Shown: positions 17,589-26,945 of the stretch, piece after piece
Position numbering within the stretch: the first letter of the stretch is position 1
How the letters are laid out: every line of letters starts with the position of its first letter
From: an uncultured Ruminococcus sp.
Lineage (GTDB): Bacteria; Bacillota; Clostridia; Oscillospirales; Ruminococcaceae
Assembly (NCBI GenBank): GCA_945868475.1
Contig: CAMBLM010000006.1
Span: 62,001-126,000 of the forward strand
Direction of reading: 5' to 3'
DNA: 64,000 nucleotides
The notes under the pieces: model-generated
Told to the model about the DNA's origin: nothing
Database searches by the model: none
What the model saw: only the letters and a program-made list of their open reading frames with translations
Program-made: the position numbers and the translations under genes

Positions 17589-19105
17589 TTTCTCGCTTCG
17601 CCAAAGAGTGCCTTAACTTCGTCGGAGGGTTCTTTGTCGATAAGGGAAACAATAACGGTGAGGAGGATCGAAACAACGAATCCGGGAACGATAGAGTATA
17701 ACATTCCGCTCCAGTGAAGAACATACTCCCAAACGATAACGGTTGCCGCACCGCCGATGATGCCTGCGACTGTACCCTTGAGCGTAAGTCTTCTCCAGTA
17801 GAGTGAGAGGATTATTGCAGGTCCGAATGCTGCACCGAAGCCTGCCCATGCGTTTGAAACGATGCCCATGATGGAATCCTTCGGGTCAAGTGCGAGAATG
17901 CAGGCGATAACGGAGATGAGCATTACTGCACCGCGGCTTATCCACATAAGCTTCTTATCGGAGGTTTCTTTCTTTACGATAACCTTATAGAAGTCATTTA
18001 CAACTGCGGAAGCGGTAACAAGGAGTTGGCTGTCTGCGGTACTCATGATCGAAGCAAGCACAGCGGAGAGGAACACGCCTGCGAGCGCACCCGGGAACAG
18101 ACGCTTTACAACGTCGATGAAGATAAGTTCCTGCTGAGTATCTATAAGTACAACGCCGATGCTGTCAAGGTAAACTCTTCCGAGGATACCGATAAGCACA
18201 GCTGCGCCGAGTGAGATTATTACCCAGACGATAGCGATTATAGCGGATTTTTTAACGCTCTTTGCGTCCTTGATAGCCATAAAGCGAACGAGGATATGCG
18301 GCATTCCGAAGTATCCGAGCGCCCATGCAAGGTCGCTTATAATTGAGTTTGCACCTCTGCCGCTTACCAATGATGCATAGCCGGATGCAAATTCATTCGT
18401 TCCGACCATTTTGGGTGTTGCTGTGACCATTTCCCAGCTGAAATCGGGAGTTGCTGTAATAAGTGCAATAGGGAGTGCAATGATCGTGAAGAACATCAGC
18501 AGACCCTGAACAAGGTCCGTCCAAGCAACGGCATTAAAGCCGCCGAGGAATGTATAGACGATGATTATAAGTGCGGAAATGATGACCGCTGCCTTTGTGT
18601 ATGTTTCGTTGGAGCTGTCGATGTTGAAAACGACCTGGAAAAGCTTGCCACCCGAAACGAATGCAGAGGTCGTATAAACGAGGAAGAAGATGAAAATTAC
18701 AACTGCACATACAAGACGAACTATCGGGCTGTCAGCCTTGAAACGGTTCTGGAGATACTGCGGTATCGTGATAGCGTCGCCTGCTTTTTCGGTGAACTTA
18801 CGAAGCGGCTTTGCAACGAACGCCCAGTTGAGTATAGTACCGATCGCAAGACCGATAGCGATCCAGTAGTTTCCCATACCGGTAGCATAAGCCGCACCCG
18901 GAAGACCCATAAGCAGCCAGCCGCTCATATCCGAGGCCTGTGCGGACATCGCCGTTACCCACGAATTAAGACCTCTTCCTGCGAGGAAGTAGTCGCTCAT
19001 TTTTTTGCTCTTGTTGCTGAAATAGAAACCAATGCCGATCATGATAAGAAGATATATCACGAATGCGATCAGCACAGGTACATCAGCGTTTCGAAAAAAC
19101 CCCAT
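17585..19105 (-). CDS. putP: Sodium/proline symporter
   Basis: Sodium:solute symporter of 506 residues with about 13 membrane helices, importing proline with Na+. Signatures are DYFLAGRGLNSWVTAMSAQA and SDMSGWLLMGLPGAAYATG (~35-75), VWTDLVQG-type AVAWTDLVQGLLM, and FLSAVLASIMSTADSQLLV (~320-340, Na+ site region). I chose the ATG at 19105 because GGCGG lies 7 bases upstream; six extra codons upstream are possible. The stop is the first TAA of the C3 repeat tag. Confidence 0.94.
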   Translation of the reverse strand: MGFFRNADVPVLIAFVIYLLIMIGIGFYFSNKSKKMSDYFLAGRGLNSWVTAMSAQASDMSGWLLMGLPGAAYATGMGNYWIAIGLAIGTILNWAFVAKPLRKFTEKAGDAITIPQYLQNRFKADSPIVRLVCAVVIFIFFLVYTTSAFVSGGKLFQVVFNIDSSNETYTKAAVIISALIIIVYTFLGGFNAVAWTDLVQGLLMFFTIIALPIALITATPDFSWEMVTATPKMVGTNEFASGYASLVSGRGANSIISDLAWALGYFGMPHILVRFMAIKDAKSVKKSAIIAIVWVIISLGAAVLIGILGRVYLDSIGVVLIDTQQELIFIDVVKRLFPGALAGVFLSAVLASIMSTADSQLLVTASAVVNDFYKVIVKKETSDKKLMWISRGAVMLISVIACILALDPKDSIMGIVSNAWAGFGAAFGPAIILSLYWRRLTLKGTVAGIIGGAATVIVWEYVLHWSGMLYSIVPGFVVSILLTVIVSLIDKEPSDEVKALFGEARK

Positions 19106-19297
19106 TGATTTACCGCCTTTCAAAATGATAAAAATTTAAACTGATAAAATTAATTATACTATTTTTCATGCGTTCAAGTATGAATATTTGATGAACACGC
19201 ATCAACTTTGGTGAATTTATGCAATTGAGCTGAGTAAATACGTTCTTTATACACAAAAAACACAATAAGATCCACGCACTTCAGCACTATTACTTTT

Positions 19298-20473
19298 TTA
19301 TTTTGCAAGAACGGACTGGATATAATGCTTTGCCGCTCTGCCGCTTCTGCCGTTTCTGCGGAGAGCGAACGCTTCCGCACCCATAAGAAGCTCGTCCGTG
19401 ACCTCGATGCCGTTTTCCTTGGCGAGATTTTCAACTATCTTCAGATAGTTCTCCTTGTCTGGCTTTAAGAACGCAACTTTAAGTCCGAAACGCTCGGAGA
19501 GCGAGATAAGCTCCTCCCTTGTGTCGGCAACGTGCATATCATCGCCCTGTCTGTCGGAGAATTTTTCCTTTACAAGGTGACGTCTGTTGCTCGTTGCATA
19601 GATAGCGATGTTGGAAGTCTTAGCCGTAGCCGAGCCTTCGAGAACGGCTTTGAGCGAGCTGAAATTGTCATCATCGGACGAGAACGAAACATCATCGATG
19701 AAAATGATGAATTTGAGCGGATTCTTCGCTATCTTTTCAATAACATCGGGAAGCTCGGGGAGCTGTGATTTGTTCAGCTCGACAAGGCGAAGTCCCTCGT
19801 CCTTGTATTCGTTGACAACAGCCTTTACGGTCGAGGATTTGCCCGTACCCGCATCGCCGTAAAGAAGCACATTTGCGGCAGGCTTGTTGTTGAGGAGCGC
19901 AAGTGTGTTGCTTATTACCTTGCCGCGTTCAAGCTCATATCCCGAAAGCTGGGAAAGACGCTGCGGATCGGGATTCTTTATCGGCATAAGCCTGCCGTTT
20001 TTGAGCGTGAAAGCGTAATATTCGGCGAAGATGCCGTATCCCTTTGTCGAAAGGCAGCTCATGCGCTCGGTATAAGCCTTGGTAAAGTTCACGGGTGAGG
20101 TTTTCCAGTCCGAAGCAACGTAAGCGGCGTGTTCGCCCATTGCCTTTTTCACTGTGTCGGAGGTTATTTCGGCAATTTCCTGCAAAACTTCAAGTTCAGC
20201 CTTTGCGGCTTTTTCGATATGCTCGGGAACTTCCTCAAAAGCGGCAAGACGGAGCATAAAAGGGTTCTCGTTCTCGGTAACTGCGCCGAGTATGTAATCG
20301 GTGAGATCATCCGTAGTCTTATAAAGCGAATTTACAAAGCTTCCGTAGGTCGCAGGTGTCGGCTCGCGGAGCATTGCGAGGAATTCCTTTACGGTATCAT
20401 CTTCAAGAATACCTCTGAAAACCGAAAGAGCGCTCAGCTTTTCGGCATAAGGCATAAGTGTGTTGACAGTCAT
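19298..20473 (-). CDS. DUF815 family AAA ATPase
   Basis: 391-residue ATP-binding protein. An N-terminal helical region of ~190 residues leads to an AAA domain with Walker A LLYGDAGTGKSSTVKA (~207-222), Walker B KFIIFIDDVSF (~255-265) and an arginine-rich C-terminal lid (FALRRNGRSGRAAKHYIQS). DUF815 proteins are widespread and their role is unclear. AAGGAA precedes ATG 20473. It is monocistronic, with a weakly structured 170-base gap to putP. Confidence 0.88.
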   Translation of the reverse strand: MTVNTLMPYAEKLSALSVFRGILEDDTVKEFLAMLREPTPATYGSFVNSLYKTTDDLTDYILGAVTENENPFMLRLAAFEEVPEHIEKAAKAELEVLQEIAEITSDTVKKAMGEHAAYVASDWKTSPVNFTKAYTERMSCLSTKGYGIFAEYYAFTLKNGRLMPIKNPDPQRLSQLSGYELERGKVISNTLALLNNKPAANVLLYGDAGTGKSSTVKAVVNEYKDEGLRLVELNKSQLPELPDVIEKIAKNPLKFIIFIDDVSFSSDDDNFSSLKAVLEGSATAKTSNIAIYATSNRRHLVKEKFSDRQGDDMHVADTREELISLSERFGLKVAFLKPDKENYLKIVENLAKENGIEVTDELLMGAEAFALRRNGRSGRAAKHYIQSVLAK

Positions 20474-20594
20474 TTCTATCGTTCCTTTTTGAAAAAATCT
20501 TTACCCTTAATTATAGCACTTTAGCGTAAAAATACAATAGACAGCCTGTTTTTTGTCATTTCTGACAGAATAATACCGACAATTGTTCGTTCTA

Positions 20595-20623
20595 TTGAAA
20601 ATTTGATATAAATATGCTATAAT
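20595..20623 (+). promoter_or_regulatory. Promoter of the unknown gene at 20659
   Basis: TTGAAA (20595-20600), 17 bases, TATAAT (20618-20623). Confidence 0.72.
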
Positions 20624-20658
20624 TATAGTGTTATTTTTTTCTAAGGAGCAAATTTCAG

Positions 20659-21582
20659 ATGGATATAAATTTTCATATTCCCGATTTTATCAATCACTGC
20701 CGGCTTAACCTGCTTCTGCTCACGCTTATGCAGCAGCACCCTGAATATTTCCGTGACGGCGTGAAGATAGCGTCCGTTTTCGGCGCATTTCCCCCATCGC
20801 TCTGGAACGGCGGACGAAACACCGTCGGCGTTGTCGATGATGAGATAATCAGGCAGGTCACAAAGGCGTTCAATTCCAGAGGAGTTCCGCTCCGCTTCAC
20901 ATTCACGAACCCTCTTATCGAAGAAAAGCATCTCGGCGACCCTTTCTGCAATAAAGTTATGAGAATGTGCGACAACGGTCTGAACGAAGTCATCGTTCTT
21001 TCGCCGATACTCGAAGAATACATCCGCAAAAATTACCCGAGCTACAAGATAACCTCGTCCACCTGCAAGGAGATACGAAATGCGGACGAGCTTTCCGCGG
21101 AGCTTGAAAAAGACTATCATTACGTCGTCCTCGACTATAACTGGAACAATAATTTTGAGTTTCTCGAAACACTTCCGCACAAGGAAAAGTGCGAGCTTCT
21201 GATAAATGCCTGCTGTGTTCCGAACTGCCCGAGAAGAGGTGAACATTACCGTTCTATCGGCGAAACGCAGATAAAATATGCGGAATATATGAAAACGCCG
21301 CCGATGATGCGCAAGCCTACGCACTTTGAAGACTTCAAATGTCCGTCGATGCTCCGCCATATCTACCAGATAACCGACCTGCCGACACACATTTCGCCCG
21401 ATGCGATCATCGAAAAATATGTCCCTATGGGATTCAGTCAGTTCAAGATCGAGGGCAGGACCGTCCCCGACATTGCGCTTGCCGAAAACTACATCTACTA
21501 TATGATAAAGCCTGAGTACAAGGACACCGCGCGGCTTGAACTGCTCGGCACGCTCACACAGAAAACAAAATATTTCAATTAA
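20659..21582 (+). CDS. Conserved-looking protein of unknown function with Cys cluster
   Basis: 307 residues, soluble. I do not recognise the family with certainty. It contains INACCVPNCPRRGEHYRSIG (~181-200), a Cys-Cys-x3-Cys-Pro cluster with a following HYR, and a later FEDFKCPSMLRH (~220-232). Alternating beta/alpha stretches (VVDDEIIRQVTKAFNSRG, VLDYNWNNNFEFLE, PMGFSQFKIEGRTV) suggest a TIM-barrel. The CxxxCP pattern and FKIEGR recall U32-peptidase or collagenase-like barrels (which use FKIEGR-type ends), making this the best guess. Start ATG 20659 has AAGGAGC upstream and a good promoter. Confidence 0.6.
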   Translation: MDINFHIPDFINHCRLNLLLLTLMQQHPEYFRDGVKIASVFGAFPPSLWNGGRNTVGVVDDEIIRQVTKAFNSRGVPLRFTFTNPLIEEKHLGDPFCNKVMRMCDNGLNEVIVLSPILEEYIRKNYPSYKITSSTCKEIRNADELSAELEKDYHYVVLDYNWNNNFEFLETLPHKEKCELLINACCVPNCPRRGEHYRSIGETQIKYAEYMKTPPMMRKPTHFEDFKCPSMLRHIYQITDLPTHISPDAIIEKYVPMGFSQFKIEGRTVPDIALAENYIYYMIKPEYKDTARLELLGTLTQKTKYFN

Positions 21583-21832
21583 TATTGTTATTTTGCACAA
21601 AAAATATCGTTTTCTTTAACAAATCGATTAAAATAGCCTTGTTTTAGCTGTTTTATTCATAGTTTGATTTAATAATTAAAATAAAATTAATATTTAATTA
21701 ATATATTATCCACATAGGACATTGCAAAAGCCGTTATAATTGAAATAAGAGCCGCTGCGTTTAGGCATTTTGACAGCGCAGCAAAAAATCTATTTGTAGG
21801 AGGACAGAGGGCAGCAGAGCCTGTACATAACG
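21583..21832 (+). other. AT-rich intergenic region
   Basis: 250 bases without a gene. TATAAT at 21735-21740 is a likely -10 for the flavodoxin fusion gene; the -35 match is weak. A ribosome binding site (AGGAGGACAG) lies at ~21798, some 30 bases before ATG 21833, which is unusually far. Confidence 0.45.
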
Positions 21833-24469
21833 ATGAAAGATTTAGCTGTTGTATATGCTACAAAATACGGTCATACCAAGCAATATGCCGATTGGATGAA
21901 AGAAGAAGCAGGCGCGGATATATTCGTTTCGACTTCGTTCACACCCACAAAGGCACTCGAATATAAAGCCGTTGTCTTTGCCGGCGGCGTTTACGGCGAT
22001 AAGATACTGATAATGGACTGGCTGAAAAAGAATCTCGGTCAGGTCAATGTCAACAAGATAATCATTGCCGCAGTTTCATGGTACTGCAACGATTCCGAAG
22101 AAGCCAAAGCACGGCTTATCGCGGAAAACTATCCCGAACAGTTCAAGAACGTTGTCCCTCTCGTTGTCATCAACAGCGGTATCGACAAGAAGAAAACGAG
22201 TGTTATGGACAAAGCGCAGCTTCTTGCTTCACAGTCGGCAATAAACAAGCGCGATGTCCGCACCGCTGACGATATCAACGCCCTCGCGATAATCAAGGGC
22301 TACTCCGATTCGACCTCCAAGGATAACTTGAAGAGCCTTATCGCGGCCGTGCAGAATATACTCAATCCACCGAAGAAATCCGCGCAGAGAGCTGCCGAGG
22401 AGATAAGAGCCGCTTTGAACCAGCCGCAGAACAAACCTGCTGCCGAAGCACCAAAGCCAACAGCCGCTGCTCCCGTTCAGCCTAAACCTGACGCAGAAGT
22501 TTCCAAACCTGCACCTGCTCCAACGCCAAAGCCCGAGCCGCCGAAGCCTGTTCAGCCTAAGCCGTCCGCACCGAGCGGCAACCACGTTGTTACCTCGCTT
22601 GATGATGCACTCGCTGCGCTTTCATCGGGAAATGTGCTTCTCAACAAGCCGCCCGTCCATCAGCATAAGCCTGCCGAGGCAGAGGTAAAAGCTGCCGAGC
22701 CTATCCGTGAAGAACCGCCCAAAACCGAACCAACAGTCGAAGTTCCCGTTCAGTCTAATGAAGAACTAAAGGCGGAAGCTCCAAAACCTGTACAGCCAAA
22801 GTCTGAACAGCCTAAGCCCGTTACACAGAACGGCGAACCTATCGTAGCTTCACTTGATGATGCCCTTGCCGTACTTTCATCGGGAAATGTGCTTCTCAAT
22901 CACCCTCCCGTTCATCAGCATAATGCCGAAGGACCAAAGGCTGAGCCTATCAAGGAAGAACCTAAAACTGAAATGCCTAAGTCGGTTCAGACAGAACCCG
23001 TTAAGGAAGAACCAAAGGTTGAAGCTCCTAAGCCTGCTCAGACCGAGCCTGTTAAGGAAGAACCCAAGGCTGAAGCTCCTAAGCCTGCTCAGACCGAACC
23101 CGTTAAGGAAGAAGTCAAAGCAGTCGCTTCTATCGTTGTGAATGCACTCCGTGAAAAGGTCGCAAGCGAAAAGAGCGGCGAAGACTTGTCATTCACTCAG
23201 GTCGATGATACGGATATCCCAAGCATTGACCATATTATGGACAATACCAAGCTCGACAACGGCATCAACCCAAGCGAACTTGGCGAGATAAAGGACATAA
23301 AAGCTGTTCCTCACGAGGACAACAGCGCAGTCCAGAACACATACGCTGGAATTGCAGAACCCGAGATACCGCCGCTTTCCGACATTGCCGAAAGCACGGA
23401 GATGAAGCGTCCTAAGCAGGAAGCTGAAGAAAACGACAATGTTCTCTCTATCGCAGATGATATTGCTGAACTCACAGCACCGAAGCCTGCGCCGATGCCA
23501 AAGCCTGCTCCTGCTCCTTCAAGCACAGCGCCTAAGCATAACAGCTATATGGATCTCTTCTCGCGCAAGAAGCCTGCCGCAGAGCCGACCGCTCCTGCTC
23601 AGACAGCAGCACCTGCTCCGACACCCACACCTGTGCCGAAGCCTGCTCCGTCACCAATATCCGATATCTTGTTTGACCCTATCGCAGCAGCCCCGACGCC
23701 TGCACCCGCGCCAAAGCCTGCTCCCGTATCCCCTGCCCCCGTAAGCAGTGCAGGCATGGACTTTGACTTCGATATTCTCGGAAACGAAAGCTCCACGGCG
23801 AACAGAACAAGCTCCAGAGCACTCAACGCAGTCGAAGACCTCGCAAAGGCAAAAGCCAAAGCCGAAGCAGACCGCCTCAGAAGCGAAAGCAAGCGCGAGG
23901 AACAGTCAGCGAGAGATGCTGCCGTTGCAAAGGCAGACAATACCTATGATATAATCAACAACTCCATCGACCTCGATGTGACCGATAACGGCGTTCCAAG
24001 CACGGACAACGACGCACTCTTCGGAAATGAAGCCGAAAAGAAAGACATCGGCAGCATCAGTATGGACGATGAATCCGAAACAGAGGAAGCTGTTGATGAT
24101 ACATTCGGCGATGATGTAATGTTCGTCGATGATTATGACGATTCCGAGCTTGACGGTCTTACCGCTGCCGACCTGCTCGCTCCCGAACAGCCTGTTCAGC
24201 AGAGCGAACACAAGAGAGTTGATTTCAAGAAGCTCCAGCAGGAGATTGAGGAATCTATCGAGCTTAACAGACAGATACGCGACAAGGAACGCACGAGAAA
24301 TATGCGTGAAAGCGAGCGCAAGGCTCTTGCCGAAGCCGAAAAGACACCTAAGAAGGGCATCAAGCAGCCTGAGGACGCAGACATCTTCTTCAAGCGTCCC
24401 GGAAAGGACTATTATTCCTCCGATTCAATGCCCGAGATCAAGTTCAACAGACACGGAAACGGTTTCTGA
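21833..24469 (+). CDS. Flavodoxin-domain protein with long proline-rich repetitive tail
   Basis: 878 residues. The first ~150 resemble a flavodoxin of the HemG (protoporphyrinogen oxidase) type, with FMN loop ATKYGHTKQYADWM and VVFAGGVYGDKILIMDWLKK. The remainder is low-complexity: Pro/Lys/Glu/Ala runs, repeated KPAQTEPVKEEPKAEAP units, and a ~23-residue segment present twice (SLDDALAxLSSGNVLLN then PPVHQH at ~257-280 and ~340-363). The end is charged and helical (FKKLQQEIEESIELNRQIRD) and finishes in SDSMPEIKFNRHGNGF. No signal peptide or membrane helix is seen, so it is cytoplasmic. It could be a redox domain on a flexible scaffold; no known function is claimed. Confidence 0.8.
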   Translation: MKDLAVVYATKYGHTKQYADWMKEEAGADIFVSTSFTPTKALEYKAVVFAGGVYGDKILIMDWLKKNLGQVNVNKIIIAAVSWYCNDSEEAKARLIAENYPEQFKNVVPLVVINSGIDKKKTSVMDKAQLLASQSAINKRDVRTADDINALAIIKGYSDSTSKDNLKSLIAAVQNILNPPKKSAQRAAEEIRAALNQPQNKPAAEAPKPTAAAPVQPKPDAEVSKPAPAPTPKPEPPKPVQPKPSAPSGNHVVTSLDDALAALSSGNVLLNKPPVHQHKPAEAEVKAAEPIREEPPKTEPTVEVPVQSNEELKAEAPKPVQPKSEQPKPVTQNGEPIVASLDDALAVLSSGNVLLNHPPVHQHNAEGPKAEPIKEEPKTEMPKSVQTEPVKEEPKVEAPKPAQTEPVKEEPKAEAPKPAQTEPVKEEVKAVASIVVNALREKVASEKSGEDLSFTQVDDTDIPSIDHIMDNTKLDNGINPSELGEIKDIKAVPHEDNSAVQNTYAGIAEPEIPPLSDIAESTEMKRPKQEAEENDNVLSIADDIAELTAPKPAPMPKPAPAPSSTAPKHNSYMDLFSRKKPAAEPTAPAQTAAPAPTPTPVPKPAPSPISDILFDPIAAAPTPAPAPKPAPVSPAPVSSAGMDFDFDILGNESSTANRTSSRALNAVEDLAKAKAKAEADRLRSESKREEQSARDAAVAKADNTYDIINNSIDLDVTDNGVPSTDNDALFGNEAEKKDIGSISMDDESETEEAVDDTFGDDVMFVDDYDDSELDGLTAADLLAPEQPVQQSEHKRVDFKKLQQEIEESIELNRQIRDKERTRNMRESERKALAEAEKTPKKGIKQPEDADIFFKRPGKDYYSSDSMPEIKFNRHGNGF

Positions 24470-24533
24470 TAAAAACAACGACAGATTTTTTTACAGCACC
24501 GCATAATATCGATTATGCGGCACTGTTATGTTT

Positions 24534-24754
24534 AATACTGAACACCAATAAAATACAGAAAAAATCTGCGCCGAAATCCAATATAAACCTGTTAATACTA
24601 AACTCCAATTAAAAACTATACAAAAAATCGAGCATAATCTTGCATATATGGATTATGCGACGATTTTTTGTCTATAGTTTTATTGGTGTTTAGTATAAAA
24701 ACAGCTGCGAGATCATCGGCTTGATTTTTTCCAAATTTTAAATGGTGTTTAGTA
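24534..24754 (-). mobile_element. MITE-like element M2, interrupted by another copy
   Basis: The left part (ATACTGAACACCAATAAAAT, then AAAAAATCTGCGCC) and the right part (CGGCTTGATTTTTTCC, AATGGTGTTTAGTAC) match the two ends of M1 in the opposite orientation. They are separated by element M3. This is direct evidence that the family has moved. Confidence 0.75.
24594..24696 (+). mobile_element. MITE-like element M3, nested inside M2
   Basis: Ends ATACTAAACTCC and GGTGTTTAGTAT enclose arms ACTATACAAAAAATCG and CGATTTTTTGTCTATAGT, with a small inner stem CATAATC/GATTATG. It splits element M2 in two. Confidence 0.75.
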
Positions 24755-24841
24755 CAATATAAGAAAGTTTATCGGTGCTGCAAAATAACTTTTGCGGCAG
24801 CAATAAGCTTTTGGGCAAATTCTTCTCCCCGATGACCTTTT

Positions 24842-24943
24842 ATACCAAACACCATTTAAAATTTAGAAAAAATCAAGCCGACAATCTTGGATATATTGGA
24901 TTTCGGCGCGGATTTTTTCTTGTATTTTATTGGTGTTTAGTAT
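24842..24943 (+). mobile_element. MITE-like element M4
   Basis: Ends ATACCAAACACC and GGTGTTTAGTAT; the interior closely matches M1 (AAAAAATCAAGCCGACAATC; GGATTTTTTCTTGTATTTTA). It lies just upstream of the pullulanase gene and may carry or displace its promoter. Confidence 0.78.
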
Positions 24944-24980
24944 TACACGGGGAGTCAAACTATAAAATGGGGTGTTCTTT

Positions 24981-26945
24981 GTGTTTTCCGATATTGACAA
25001 GAAGTATTATTACGATGGCAATGACTTAGGTTCTGTCTATTCGCCCGAAAAGACAGAATTCAAGGTCTGGGCGCCGCTCGCAGACAGCGTTGCGATATGC
25101 CTTTACAAAACCTGCCGCGATGAAAAGCCTTACCGCCATCTCCCGATGACAAAAAGCAAAAAGGGCGTATGGTCAAAAACGGTTTACGGCGATCTTGACG
25201 GCGTTTATTACACCTATATCGTCACAAATGACGGCGTTGAACAGGAAACTATCGATGTTTATGCCAAATCCGCAGGCGCAAACGGCGCAATGGGTATGGT
25301 TTTCGATGCGTCAAAGCTCAACCCTGCAGGCTGGGATAACCAGACCTACGTCAAGCTTGAACACTACACGGACGCCTGCGTTTATGAACTTCACGTCCGT
25401 GACTTTTCCATCGATGAAAGCGGACATTTCTGCTACAAGGGAAGATTTCTCGCCTTTATCGAAAAAGGACTGGAAAACGACAGCGGCGACAGCGTAGGCA
25501 TCGACCACCTCAAAGAGCTTGGCATTACCCACGTTCAGCTCATGCCGATCTTCGACTTTGTTTCCGTCGATGAAACCGATGTTCACCGTCCGCAGTTCAA
25601 CTGGGGCTATGACCCTGAGAACTACAACGTCCCCGAGGGTTCTTACTCGACCAATCCTTTTAACGGCAAGACCCGTGTTGCGGAGCTGAAGCGTCTTATC
25701 TACGCTCTCCACGAAGCAGGCATCGGCGTTATTATGGATGTTGTTTACAACCACACCGCAGGAACGGCTGACTCCTGCTTCACCAAGACTTTTCCCGAAT
25801 ATTATTACCGCCAGTGGGACGGCAAGCGGAGCGTTTATGCGAACGGCTCAGGCTGCGGAAACGAACTTGCGACCGAGCGCAAAATGGTCAGAAAATATAT
25901 CCTCGACAGCCTTGCTTATTGGATGACCGAATACAAGATAGACGGCTTCCGCTTCGACCTTATGGGACTTTACGACAAGGAAACCATCAACCTGGCGTAT
26001 GAAAAGCTCCACGAAATAAACCCGAACGTCATTATGTACGGCGAGGGCTGGACAGGCGCGGATACACCGCTCCCGTGGGAACAGCGATGCATGAAGCTCA
26101 ATGCAAGATTTACCCCGAACGCAGGCTATTTCAGCGATGATTTCCGCGATACCGTAAAGGGCAATAACTTCGAGAACAAGACAAGAGGATACGTCAACGG
26201 TGCTTCGGGCAATGAAGAAAACGTCAAGGAAATAATCGCAGGACGTATCCCTCACCCACAGCTTCCGAATATGGAGAAATACTCGTGGACAAGCTCGCCG
26301 ACACAGACAGTGAACTATGTAGAAGCGCATGACAACCTCACCCTCTGGGACAAGCTTTACTATACGAATTCGACCGAAAGCATCGAAACAAGAATAAAAA
26401 TGGACAAGCTTGCCGCAGCAATGGTGTTCCTTTCGCAGGGCATACCGTTCTTCCAGGCAGGTCAGGAGTTTCTGCGCTCAAAGCCATTCCCCGGCGGCGC
26501 AGTCTTCGACCATAACAGCTACAAGTCGCCTGACGCCATCAACAGCTTAAAATGGAACAGAAAATCCGAATTCAAGGGCGTTGTGAACTATTACAAGGGA
26601 CTTATCGCGCTCAGAAAGGCGCATAATGCGTTCAGAATGTATGAAAATTCGCAGGTAGCAGAGAACCTGCAGTTCCTCGATAATCTTCCTCAGCGCGTTG
26701 TGGGATTCCTGCTCAAAGGCGATGAAACGCTTGAAGAGATAGTAGTTTTCTTCAACCCGAACAACTACCCCGTAAAGCTCTATGCATTCGGCGAATACGG
26801 CGTTTACGCAGACGGAAAATACGCAGGTGCGGAGCCGTGCAGAAAGGTTTCGGGCGATTACGAGGTTGACCCGATAAGTGCTATCGTACTCGGAAGAGTG
26901 AGAGAGAACAAGCCTGAAAATGAAGAGGGCACTTTAAATGCATAA
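24981..26945 (+). CDS. pulA: Type I pullulanase (GH13 debranching enzyme)
   Basis: About 654 residues. Hydrolyses alpha-1,6 branches in pullulan, limit dextrins or glycogen. An N-terminal CBM48-like domain (VYSPEKTEFKVWAPLADSVA) is followed by the GH13 barrel: NWGYDPENYNVPEGSYS (type I signature), GIGVIMDVVYNHTAG (region I), DGFRFDLMGLYD (nucleophile Asp), MYGEGWTG (acid Glu) and NYVEAHDNLTLWD (region IV). No signal peptide is seen, so it should act in the cytoplasm. I prefer GTG 24981 (GGGGTG 7 bases upstream) to GTG 24972; both are in frame. The last residues (L-N-A) and stop come from repeat tag C4. Confidence 0.93.
   Translation: MFSDIDKKYYYDGNDLGSVYSPEKTEFKVWAPLADSVAICLYKTCRDEKPYRHLPMTKSKKGVWSKTVYGDLDGVYYTYIVTNDGVEQETIDVYAKSAGANGAMGMVFDASKLNPAGWDNQTYVKLEHYTDACVYELHVRDFSIDESGHFCYKGRFLAFIEKGLENDSGDSVGIDHLKELGITHVQLMPIFDFVSVDETDVHRPQFNWGYDPENYNVPEGSYSTNPFNGKTRVAELKRLIYALHEAGIGVIMDVVYNHTAGTADSCFTKTFPEYYYRQWDGKRSVYANGSGCGNELATERKMVRKYILDSLAYWMTEYKIDGFRFDLMGLYDKETINLAYEKLHEINPNVIMYGEGWTGADTPLPWEQRCMKLNARFTPNAGYFSDDFRDTVKGNNFENKTRGYVNGASGNEENVKEIIAGRIPHPQLPNMEKYSWTSSPTQTVNYVEAHDNLTLWDKLYYTNSTESIETRIKMDKLAAAMVFLSQGIPFFQAGQEFLRSKPFPGGAVFDHNSYKSPDAINSLKWNRKSEFKGVVNYYKGLIALRKAHNAFRMYENSQVAENLQFLDNLPQRVVGFLLKGDETLEEIVVFFNPNNYPVKLYAFGEYGVYADGKYAGAEPCRKVSGDYEVDPISAIVLGRVRENKPENEEGTLNA

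Noticed and set aside
20641-21600. 319-codon minus-strand frame opposite the gene at 20659
   Set aside because: Exactly covers a plus-strand gene with a promoter, ribosome binding site and a distinctive motif; the reverse product has odd composition and no family features.
24775-25029. 84-codon plus-strand frame before the pullulanase gene
   Set aside because: Runs through MITE-like element M4 and out of frame into pulA.
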